DNA from: Beroe ovata
Lineage: Eukaryota > Ctenophora > Nuda > Beroida > Beroidae
Reading direction: 5' to 3'
NCBI GenBank assembly: GCA_946803715.1
Contig: CAMPET010000009.1
Span: 462,836-526,835 of the forward strand
Length of the DNA: 64,000 bases
Shown: piece by piece, positions 55,931 through 64,000 of the stretch
How positions within the stretch are numbered: position 1 is the first letter of the stretch
Layout of the letters: each line of letters starts with the position of its first letter
Position numbers and translations under genes: made by a program
Notes under the pieces: generated by a model
The model's database searches: none
Seen by the model: the letters and a program-made list of their open reading frames with translations, nothing else
What the model was told of the DNA's origin: nothing

Positions 55931-56509
55931 TTATTCGTGTTTGTATATCCTATATGTGCACTGGTCAGGTTTAGGTCTACACGAATCATTCTCAACGTCG
56001 TTACCATTCAGTTTGGGATAGACCGACCCTAGTCCGTAAGTTGCTGCATTAAGATATGTGAAGTACTCGTCAAAGTGACAGTTGTACCCCTTTATCTTGA
56101 CATCATCAACCCCTGACTCAATTGGGCCACTCCATTTGCTCTTGTTGTACACATTGAAGGGAGTATGGCTCCCACAACGCTGATCGGCAGGTGCACACAG
56201 TTGACACCACCCACCACATGCGCAGTAAAACCCAGCATCGTAAGCTGGACTGTACAGGACAAACCGGTCTGCGCTCCTCACCTCAACTCCACTGCACTTC
56301 AGGTGCTCGTCCTTGATTATGAACCGCTCATCACCGCCGGTGTTAGGTCTAAACTTGCAGTCCTCGTCTCGACCAGGGCAAGAGAGTGACCAGCCTTTCT
56401 GATCAGCACGTGTACTTACAATTTGTACTGTGTCCCCGAATCTAATGGTATCGGCATACGCTGATGATGCTAATAGTGTAGCTAGAGCTAGCGGCAACAC
56501 CGTGTACAT
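55931..56509 (-). CDS. Small secreted Cys-rich protein, unknown family
   Basis: 192 aa, one exon. A classic signal peptide (residues 1-19, cleavage after AYA) is followed by DTIRFGDTVQIVSTRADQKG, a cluster YCACGGWCQLCAPADQRC, and a C-terminal YNCHFDEYFTYLNA...CTYRIYKHE. About eleven cysteines in the mature part suggest an extracellular disulfide-bonded fold; the opening FGDTVQI followed by aromatic and Gly positions could be a beta-trefoil or similar all-beta fold, but this is a guess. No catalytic motif. A possible acceptor (CATATAG) ends five bases before the ATG. Confidence 0.65.
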   Translation of the reverse strand: MYTVLPLALATLLASSAYADTIRFGDTVQIVSTRADQKGWSLSCPGRDEDCKFRPNTGGDERFIIKDEHLKCSGVEVRSADRFVLYSPAYDAGFYCACGGWCQLCAPADQRCGSHTPFNVYNKSKWSGPIESGVDDVKIKGYNCHFDEYFTYLNAATYGLGSVYPKLNGNDVENDSCRPKPDQCTYRIYKHE

Positions 56510-57854
56510 TGTTGCTATATGACTGGGTGAATATTGTGTTTATGGTAGTGTGCAAAGATAGCGCTTCTTACAAATCTGGAGAATCAGGAAAGTTATAATG
56601 ACGAAGCCAACAATATAAAACCGCTCTAAAGAATATAGTACTATGTCGACGGCAAAAAACACTTGATCAGCACGGGACATTCGCAGTCAGAACTTTATGC
56701 ACGGCAATCGAATTGTAGTTCGCGTACTTGGAGTTGACCGGTCGTGACTTTGTGGGTGAGAGAGGGAGACATGGCGATCACGTGAGTTTGTATGCCGTTT
56801 TGCGATGATTGTTCGGCTCCAGGTGGGCTGAAGCCGTGTTCTCGTGAGATGGAAATCTTGATTTCGATTATTCAATAAAGGATGTTGAGACTCCCAATCT
56901 TATTTATAGAATGTTGAATAATACCTATAATGGAGATTGAGAAACACCTGAAGCACAAACATTGATATGTTCCGCCGAGCTCAGAAATTAAACAAAAACA
57001 GTTTCCACATGGAAACTCTAACTTGAAAATTTCATCATTAAAACTAGTACTATAGTGCGCGTAGAACCAGCTCGAGGAGTAATATCACTATTCACTGGCT
57101 CCCAGATAAGAACTGGTATCTGTCATCTGACACTGGCATTAAAGCACGTTGCACTCCCTCACTTATTTATTTGAATTGTATGACACAAGAACAATGTTAA
57201 TCAACTGATATTTATCATGATATTTTTATGATCTTGCAGTTGCTACACGTGGCACAGTTGTAGGATTACTCCCTTATCGGTTGCGCGGCGCGACGGGAGG
57301 GGGAAATCTTGCACGTGTCTTTCCGTGTCACTGTATAATTTGATGGTGGAGGGAATGCGCCGCGCAGTGATATGGAACGATATCGAAAGAAATTGGGAAG
57401 TGGTAATATGGAATGGTTTTGTTGCTTTATCCCGTGATAGCATGTATTTTGAACTTTCCATTACCATTGATTACCTGTATTGATTTAAATATTCAGTTCG
57501 AATTTCAATTGTTTCTCATTATAGGGTTGATTGGAGTGCGTACCGGCATATCCTCCTACTGTGATGAACACTATTGATTGACCGGAGATATATTCAAGTT
57601 TTAAATAAGTATAAAATGTTATAAAATACTTAATATCTGTTTAGATAAACGTTGCAATATAAGATACTGTCTCAAAGCAATAGAAAAAATGAGTCATCTA
57701 CAGTCCCTTGACACCGCATTGTAACCAAAACATTGTCACATCATTTATCAACAACGAATATTGCATGGATAAGGATCATCTCTTGACGCCACTCCATCAA
57801 ACTCTCACTGTGACACCACTCTCACCGTGACACACCAATCTCACTGCACGCTGG
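56510..57854. other. Intergenic region, no gene seen
   Basis: Between two minus-strand genes. At 57700-57845 there are several TTGACACC(A/G)C words like those seen in UBR5 introns. It should hold the promoter of the secreted protein and the 3' UTR of the actinin-like gene. Confidence 0.6.
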
Positions 57855-60800
57855 CTACCAACACTCTTCCTCATAGTACAAACTGTTTGAGAACATCATA
57901 TAATCCAACGCCCCGTGGACCGCATCCCCTCCCTCGTATTTTGGCATCCGCGAGATACAATAATCAGCCCTGTCTGATGGCAGCTCACGCCGGATATCCT
58001 CCTCTGTGATGTACCTCTTGTCTTTTGCCAGTACTTTGAACGAGTTAATCGTCTGTTCGGCAGTGTCTTGGTCACTTCCCTCCAGTGCTATGAAATCCCG
58101 GAATCCCTGGAATGTCACGTGACCGGTTATGTCGGGGTCAGCTATGAGGAGCATACGCTCGAAATCGCTCTGTCGTTCTGATCTCACTTTCTCACTCATG
58201 AGGTGTTCCTCTGTGTCCACGTTGAATCCCATGCTGACAAGACACGCCCGAAACTCGAAGTGATCAAGAGCTCCGTCAGAGTTCTTGTCGAAATGCGAGA
58301 ACGCCGCTTTCAACTCCAAGACCTGCTCGATAGTCATGCCCTGACTCTCCGTTATCAAGATCTGAGCATCCACCGCCGCTCTCTGCCGCTTGATAGCACT
58401 GTGAAGTTCGGCCCACGCCACCCTGATGCTCTCAATGGTGTGTTTAGTGTAGGGGTTGGTGAAGATGTCCTCCTCCTCTATCATCCTATTGACATCCTCG
58501 ATATCCCGATAATCTGATCTCTTCTCCTCCAACTCCAGCACCAGCTCGTCCAGGTATTCCAACTGATCCTCCAGCGAGAGTGCAGTTCCCATGGTGCTCT
58601 CGGCGATCATGACCGCCTCTTCCTGAGCCCACTCCATGAACAGACCAGCTTGCTCCCCAAACTCCTTCCTCAGCTCCTCCTTCTTCTTCTCTCTGATCAT
58701 AGCATCCTGTAACTGACTATCTCGTTCCGGTATCAGTTGTAGCAGCTCATTCCACTTTGAGCCCAGGGTCTCCACGTTGAAATGAGTGAAGGGGTTCCGA
58801 CCGAATGTTGCCAACGTGTCTATTTCTTGCTGCGCTTGCTGGATCTCAGTGAATTCTCGGTGAAAATCAGGCAGGCACGCTTTGAATTCCTCGTGAGCGC
58901 TCACCAGAGAGTTGACATCTTCGATACTGTGACACATGAGCAGATCCTTGTGATCCTCAATCGCACCATCCAGCCAATTGTTGAATGGACTTGCCTTCTC
59001 TGCGAATACCAGCCTCATTTCCAGAATCTTCTCCTGCTTTTCCCTCGCCTCGTCCAGCTCCTCCCGATATTTGGTCCTTGCCACAGTCAAATTCTCCCAC
59101 ATTCCATTCATAGCTTGTGTCCTGGCTGCCACCTCACCAGCCTTGCTGAACCCCTGCTGAACCATGTCCTGGGACAGGTTAGAGATCTGATCGAGACGCT
59201 CACGGTATGTCTCCACATCGGAATCAAAAGCGTCATCACTCTTAATCTTGCCCAAGAGTTGTTTGAGATCGAACTCATTGATAATGTCCTTCTTGATAGC
59301 TGATTTGGACTCAGTGATCCACTTAGCGAGACTATTACACTTCATGGAAAATCTACTGAAGAGATATTCCAGCCTGCCTAATCTGACCAACTCCTGGACG
59401 AGATGATGCTCTACACCCTGCTCGACCGTCTCCAGATTTTCCCACGCATCCTCAATATCACCAACAGTCCTCCCCTTCACCGGACTGAATGCTGGCCGGT
59501 TACTCAGCCACAAAACCGTCTGGAGAATGTTATATTCCGTTATCAGCCGCCCTTTTTCCTGTGTTTTCGGTGGCTTGATGTTCAGCCTGTACGTCCTGAA
59601 CTCCTCTAGTCGTGACTGCACCTCTGCCTTGCTCCCAGCTCTCTGTTCTCTCAGGGAGTCTACCCACGGCATCATGTGCATGATCCACTCTATGATGCCC
59701 GTGGCTAGACTCTGATACTCCTCCATGAGACCCTCATTCTCCTGATTCACCGTGAGGACCTTGCAGATCCTATTAGCAGCTTGTGAGGATTGTTGTGAGC
59801 TGGCGAAGTAGTGGTAGTACGAGGAGACATACGTCATGATGGCACGTTCATCGGGACGCATGGTGCTTGCAACCTCGCCCGCATCCAACATGACCGGGAT
59901 GTCGAGTTGTTTATCCGCCACCTCGAATGCCCACTCCAAGTTGTAGATAGCATTGTCCTTCCTCAGGTAGTTGTAGTCGAGGAGGTCAGGACGGTGTCTG
60001 TGTATGAGAGCACAGAGTGCGAGTCCATCCTTGAAACTTGTGTGGAAATTCTGGACATTGACATTCTTGTAGAGTGCTGTTTTCTTCTGACACCACAGGA
60101 GCAACCCCTCCTTCGCACTCATTTCCCAGCAGTATGACTCAGGGTCGATGTGGGAGAAGAGAAGGGCAAGTTCCTCCTTGTTTATCTTCCCATCCCCATC
60201 CACATCACAACTGTCCAGCACATTGCCCAGGGTATCGGCAAGCGAGGCTGCGCTCAACTCAATCCCGAACCGTGACATCAGATCACCCATCAGTAACATT
60301 AACTCGTTCCCCTCGATAAAACCATTCATATCGGTGTCGTAGTGGTCGAAAAACTCGCCGAATTCCGATCTGGTTAGTCTCTCTCCGTTCTTGATACAGT
60401 TCATGAAAGTTGGATCTACATTGAGCAGGAATGCCATGTCCTGCATCCGGACTTTAGACCCGACCCTCAGATCCAGTATTTCCACCACATTCCTTGTCAG
60501 TTCCGTAAGTTTTGAACGTGTCAGTTGCTGCGTGTCACATACCTGACTGATGATATCCAACATGAAATCGTGAATATCGCCAGCCTCCATCAACCCCGCC
60601 CGGAAGGGATCGTATTTCCGCCAGATTGCCGTGAACTGAGGACCCGAGATATCGGTTTGAGTTCGGAATTTGAATAGCAAATTCTCCTCGACGGGAACAA
60701 TTTCCGTGAGTTCCCACATTTCGAGACATGCGGTTGCGTTCCTGTCAAACTGCATGAGAACCCCCTCCGTCATCTGCTCTAGATCATCACGGGAAAAATG

Positions 60801-60992
60801 AATGTCACCCGTCACCATGAGCAGCTCCGCTAGGAACATTTCCAACTCTTTCCGAGTTAGGAATCCATTCCTCCTGACGTCATACCGACACCACAGCAAG
60901 AAGAACTGTTTGGTGGAGAGCTTGGCCTGGCCCCGGAATTGGGCAAGGAAGGAGTTCTGGTAACGGTTGAGATTGTATTCTTCATCTGCCAT
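57855..60992 (-). CDS. Calbindin-like hexa-EF-hand / alpha-actinin chimera lacking CH1
   Basis: 1045 aa in one uninterrupted exon. Residues 1-285 are a six-EF-hand module like calbindin/calretinin/secretagogin: loops at 38 (DVRRNGFLTRKE), 83, 128, 174 (degenerate), 219 (DTDMNGFIEGNE) and 263 (DVDGDGKINKEE); the last two look Ca2+-competent, and EENLLFKF at 103 is typical of the family. Residues 291-398 are the second calponin-homology domain of alpha-actinin (SAKEGLLLWCQKKTALYKNV to MTYVS). About 400-880 is the spectrin-repeat rod with NRICKVLTVNQENE and GRTVGDIEDAWE. 885-1045 is the actinin EF domain (DKNSDGALDHFE at 902, then a degenerate pair). The first CH domain is absent and the EF module stands in its place. 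Actin binding by CH2 alone is normally weak, so the protein may be a Ca2+-regulated rod scaffold. An intronless gene in an intron-rich genome suggests retroposition. Confidence 0.93.
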   Translation of the reverse strand: MADEEYNLNRYQNSFLAQFRGQAKLSTKQFFLLWCRYDVRRNGFLTRKELEMFLAELLMVTGDIHFSRDDLEQMTEGVLMQFDRNATACLEMWELTEIVPVEENLLFKFRTQTDISGPQFTAIWRKYDPFRAGLMEAGDIHDFMLDIISQVCDTQQLTRSKLTELTRNVVEILDLRVGSKVRMQDMAFLLNVDPTFMNCIKNGERLTRSEFGEFFDHYDTDMNGFIEGNELMLLMGDLMSRFGIELSAASLADTLGNVLDSCDVDGDGKINKEELALLFSHIDPESYCWEMSAKEGLLLWCQKKTALYKNVNVQNFHTSFKDGLALCALIHRHRPDLLDYNYLRKDNAIYNLEWAFEVADKQLDIPVMLDAGEVASTMRPDERAIMTYVSSYYHYFASSQQSSQAANRICKVLTVNQENEGLMEEYQSLATGIIEWIMHMMPWVDSLREQRAGSKAEVQSRLEEFRTYRLNIKPPKTQEKGRLITEYNILQTVLWLSNRPAFSPVKGRTVGDIEDAWENLETVEQGVEHHLVQELVRLGRLEYLFSRFSMKCNSLAKWITESKSAIKKDIINEFDLKQLLGKIKSDDAFDSDVETYRERLDQISNLSQDMVQQGFSKAGEVAARTQAMNGMWENLTVARTKYREELDEAREKQEKILEMRLVFAEKASPFNNWLDGAIEDHKDLLMCHSIEDVNSLVSAHEEFKACLPDFHREFTEIQQAQQEIDTLATFGRNPFTHFNVETLGSKWNELLQLIPERDSQLQDAMIREKKKEELRKEFGEQAGLFMEWAQEEAVMIAESTMGTALSLEDQLEYLDELVLELEEKRSDYRDIEDVNRMIEEEDIFTNPYTKHTIESIRVAWAELHSAIKRQRAAVDAQILITESQGMTIEQVLELKAAFSHFDKNSDGALDHFEFRACLVSMGFNVDTEEHLMSEKVRSERQSDFERMLLIADPDITGHVTFQGFRDFIALEGSDQDTAEQTINSFKVLAKDKRYITEEDIRRELPSDRADYCISRMPKYEGGDAVHGALDYMMFSNSLYYEEECW

Positions 60993-61749
60993 AATGTGTC
61001 CAGGATGAACTTTACTGAGTTGGGGTGGTTAATTTGAGAATGGAAATTGATGATACCAAAAAAAAGTAGGTTGGGAGGCTTAAACTTAGTCAAAATTCGA
61101 GGAAATGAAGAAAAAGCGTTATTGCTATATTAGGATATATCAATGCCCCTCAACTGACCCCCAAATGACCTTCTAACAGCCACTCATGGCCCCTACTAAC
61201 CCAAAACAAGCGCAACAATGTACATATATGCTATAAAAAAGAATGCTTCACAGAAGCTCAAGCGAAAGAATAATGACCAAAATCTTCAAATGAGCGGTAT
61301 CCTAAGACCACTATAATGTAAGCGCTTGCTATACACAAAATTCGACCAACTACTGATCCGTAATCAGACTATTGTATGTCCAATTGCGAGCTCCTACATC
61401 ATTTGATATTGTTATGTTTGGAACTGCAGTTCACGTCTGGTAATTAGGGACTAATTGGGGGAACTTAATTCGGGAGTTAAGTACGAGATTTAGAGTATTT
61501 CCAAACCATTTAATCTGGACACAAGCCTATGTAGGCAATCGTGAGGACTGAGGAATACACTAAGTAACGACGAACACTAGGTACTGCATACCATGTGCAT
61601 ATATAATAGGTGTGTTGTAACATTACACACATACAGAGGAAACTCCCTTATGTCAATGGGAAAATCCATAAAGGAGCAAACAGGAAATGGGAACGAAGTT
61701 GTTACAGCACCGCGTTCCTCATTATTCCCTCTTCCCAGGGACTGCCCGT

Positions 61750-61820
61750 CACGTGGCATGCTAATGACGTCACGTGACATGTCACGCGTTGCTATGGTTA
61801 CACAACTTCCTGTATATAAA
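61750..61820 (+). promoter_or_regulatory. Compact promoter: E-box, CRE, E-box, X-box, TATA
   Basis: CACGTG at 61750, a full CRE (TGACGTCA) at 61765, overlapping CACGTG at 61771, a consensus RFX X-box (GTAACCATAGCAAC read on the minus strand) at 61788-61801, and TATATAAA at 61813-61820. The order and spacing look like a real plus-strand core promoter; the gene it drives is not identified. Confidence 0.55.
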
Positions 61821-62012
61821 GCACTAGGCTGCCTATAATATTTAAGACATATGTGCATGCGCCGCCCCACTCATTATGCAGGGATATGTCTCAGTTTGAT
61901 AATAACCCTGTCATTATGCTGGTTTCAGATCTGCCTGCATATATCGGTAACGCCAGACCGTCGCTTACGTGACCTGTAGGGAGCTGCCCCCTATATTGGC
62001 CCCATTTCCCAT

Positions 62013-62020
62013 TTGCATGA
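62013..62020. promoter_or_regulatory. POU octamer ATTTGCAT
   Basis: A perfect octamer (ATGCAAAT on the other strand) about 195 bp downstream of the TATA box at 61813. One 8-mer alone is weak evidence. Confidence 0.3.
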
Positions 62021-62421
62021 GACAGTTAGATGGGAAATTCGGAGTAGAATTTCATGAATAGAGATATTGGGAGGAGTTTTTGTAAATCCCTCCATGGTTC
62101 AAAGTTCCCCCATGGGAAATCGGGAAAAACGATATTGGGTGGTTTAAGTTTTTGACTTTGCCCTCCAAGTTTTATCTCAATACTAACATCATTTTCCCCT
62201 CTAGCAAATGGTTTTAAATTTTCATCACGATATTACAGCTGTTTACCTCCGCTTCATTCAGGAACATTCATTCTCATCAATGACAATTGTAAGTTGGATG
62301 GCACTCTCATTCGCTCAGTTTACTTATCAACTCGCGATCTAACTTGTGAAAAGAAGAGCATATCGCTCAATAAGAATTACAACGATTTATATACTCAATC
62401 GCTATTGATCTATTTTCAGAT

Positions 62422-62536
62422 CACGTGACCGGTTGACACGCTGCTTCTGGTGATTGTATTGGCAGAATGCCATAAGCACGTGCACGTGCGCGTGGCACGT
62501 GACGCGCACACGTGCTATTTCTCACAGGATCACGTG
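62422..62536. promoter_or_regulatory. Cluster of six CACGTG E-boxes
   Basis: CACGTG at 62422, 62477, 62483, 62496, 62509 and 62531. Five lie within 60 bp, directly before the candidate exon at 62546. This is a likely bHLH (MYC/USF/HIF/CLOCK type) binding array. Confidence 0.6.
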
Positions 62537-62545
62537 ATACTGAAG

Positions 62546-62562
62546 ATGGAGTTTTCTCTTCG
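62546..62562 (+). CDS. Candidate tiny first coding exon (MEFSL...)
   Basis: ATG GAG TTT TCT CTT CG followed by the donor GTAAGC, behind an acceptor-like TTTCTCACAG at 62527 and the E-box cluster. Ends in phase 2. I could not find the next exon, so this remains a guess about a gene to the right. Confidence 0.25.
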
Positions 62563-63352
62563 GTAAGCAGCTACTGTTTTCTAACAAGCACTCAATAAAT
62601 TTTGTTTGTTTAGTGTTTTAATTGGTTTTCTAAAACAATTTTCAGCTCCTTATTATTTTCATTGTACGAAATAATAAATAAAAGTAAAAGTAAAACCGAT
62701 GTTTTTCGGTCGTGCATGTTATTGAAAGTATGGTCGCGTTACACAATGCGAGTTGTTTTGTTTTGGTTACGAAAATCAAAATAAACATCGAAATCGTGTG
62801 CACTGTACTCAAATCATCAGGTCTCGCCAAACTTCAACATGAAATGTTTTATAAATATTTGGTCTGTGTAATTAAACAGACGTATTTAATATTCATTACA
62901 ACCGAAATTAATGCGTCATAATCATGGAAACTCGAATTGCAATGAAACATCAGAGATTTGAATAAAGGTGAAATGATTATGAATGATGTTTGGACCCTTT
63001 CTTGGTCAAATTCTTGGGGTTTCGATGGCATTACGTACTTTGTGCCCAACATTATGATCCAAAATATCGTTTTCAATTAGCCCCAGCACTTATTTCATCA
63101 CTTATGCAGGATCTTATTTCTGTGCCGTATCTTGGAACAGATTCCATCCATGGTTTTTGTAGTCGTCGATAGTGCCTCTAAAATAAATTCTAGTTGGAAG
63201 AAGCTGTTAAACGCACCCCCGGTTCGCACTGAAATTGAAGTGGTTACTGCACAATTCTATCAAATTAATCATCGCACAAGATCTCATACAACTGTTTTAA
63301 ACAAACCACATGCGCGGCGACGTTACAATACCCAGCAGCCGCTAACACCTCC

Positions 63353-63423
63353 CATTGGTTACCTAGCAACGTCACGTGACTTTTACTCGCGATATCATTG
63401 GCTACCGGAGCAACCCACGTGAC
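63353..63423 (+). promoter_or_regulatory. Twice-repeated CCAAT / X-box-like / E-box module
   Basis: Two 28-bp modules 43 bp apart, at 63353-63380 and 63396-63423. Each has CATTGG (inverted CCAAT), an X-box-like pair ending AGCAAC, then (C)ACGTGAC. The first reads GGTTACCTAGCAACGTCACG; the second GGCTACCGGAGCAACCCACG. They sit 107-177 bp before the candidate ATG at 63530. Confidence 0.6.
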
Positions 63424-63529
63424 AGATCCCCTCCGACTACCAGCTGCGAATATATTCGAAGGCTTCACAAATATTCGACCTGTTTTTGTTGTGATTTCCC
63501 GAGTTCTGTCAACAAACAAACACACACGT

Positions 63530-63655
63530 ATGTCCGGTGGTGTACACACAAGCAACAACAATTTGTTGCTTGGCAACGCAGCACGTGCTGCAGCAGACAC
63601 CGAGGCGCCAGCACTTGCTCGGTATCAGCTCCGACATGAGGATGAGCTCCCGACA
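63530..63655 (+). CDS. Candidate first coding exon (MSGGVHTSNNN...ELPT)
   Basis: An open stretch of 42 codons starting at ATG 63530 and ending exactly at a good donor (ACA|GTAAGG), phase 0. The peptide runs from MSGGVHTSNNNLLLGNAARA to RYQLRHEDELPT; it is Asn/Ala-rich and matches nothing I recognise. Position behind the duplicated promoter module supports it. The rest of the gene would be outside the window. Confidence 0.4.
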
Positions 63656-64000
63656 GTAAGGCGCCAAGGTGTGGTGAAATACTTCCTATAATACTTCCGG
63701 TTGTTATCGTATTCATCCGAGAAGGAAATGTGATTTGTGTTATCTTTTGTTAAAATGTCATCCATCATTTTATATCATCCCACTGTATATGTTTTACGCG
63801 TTGTTCGGCTGTTTGTTATCATTGCTTTGTGTTACATGCCTGCCATGTTTGTAAACTTAACCGGACTGAGAGATTGTGGTCGGGTGATGTTCATATCACG
63901 GAGTTCATTCCACTTCTCACGTTAACTTCCGTCGTTCCTGTCCTCAAGTCATTCATCAGATATTTGCGTGCTTAATAATAATCCCTTTTTCAGTTTCGCT

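Larger units (their letters stand above)
60993..64000. other. Intergenic region with dense promoter motifs
   Basis: About 3 kb upstream of the actinin-like gene (-) and probably upstream of a plus-strand gene that lies mostly beyond the window. Apart from the motif clusters and two candidate first exons listed separately, I see no gene. Confidence 0.55.

Noticed and set aside
58203-60342. Plus-strand frames opposite the actinin-like gene
   Set aside because: Shadows of the minus-strand 1045-codon frame.

Overview
The window is animal nuclear DNA. It has GT-AG introns of roughly 60-500 nt (a few of several kb), metazoan gene families (UBR5, ZDHHC17, SCO1, VAMP, axonemal dynein, alpha-actinin), many minisatellites and short inverted-repeat elements. 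Axonemal dynein and LRRC74-type genes point to motile cilia. Several start codons sit just behind strong 3' splice acceptors, two same-strand gene pairs are very close, and several genes lie inside introns of others. That fits a spliced-leader-using, gene-dense invertebrate; a ctenophore is my best but weak guess, and a hydrozoan or tunicate is not excluded. I cannot name the species.

Layout. 1-2941: no exon, a long intron (or flank) of the dynein gene. 2942-8686 (-): 5' third of an inner-arm dynein heavy chain, 11 exons, with the motor off the left edge. 9297-10724 (-): intronless LRRC74-like protein, just upstream of the dynein on the same strand. 11868-12841 (+): SCO1. 13054-18650 (+): ankyrin/DHHC palmitoyltransferase of the ZDHHC17 type, with a secreted poly-Q protein gene (17025-17606) inside its last intron. 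19164-21419 (-): intronless LDLa-repeat seven-helix receptor. 23099-49959 (+): a complete 46-exon UBR5-like HECT ligase (about 2652 aa) whose exon phases all agree. Its intron 30 contains three minus-strand genes (a carbohydrate sulfotransferase, an unnamed extracellular-type protein, a small membrane protein). 53486-55139 (+): VAMP/synaptobrevin, first exon not found. 55931-56509 (-): small secreted protein. 57855-60992 (-): an intronless 1045-aa protein joining a six-EF-hand calbindin-like module to an alpha-actinin that lacks its first calponin-homology domain. 60993-64000: intergenic DNA with dense E-box, CRE and X-box-like motifs and two candidate first exons of a gene to the right.

The assembly is not clean. 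Ns fill 37053-37813 and 49084-49241. Single Ns stand at 17809, 34862 and 38724. The one at 34862 joins two nearly identical copies of UBR5 exons 25-29 (32984-34861 and 34863-36982), most likely two alleles laid end to end; one of them carries a transposon-like insertion with a target-site duplication.

The genes do not form one pathway. The points that deserve attention are the calbindin/actinin chimera, the UBR5 that lacks both its UBR zinc finger and MLLE domain, the possible two-gene operons (SCO1-ZDHHC17 and LRRC74-dynein), and minisatellites that have amplified the 3' ends of coding exons together with their splice donors.
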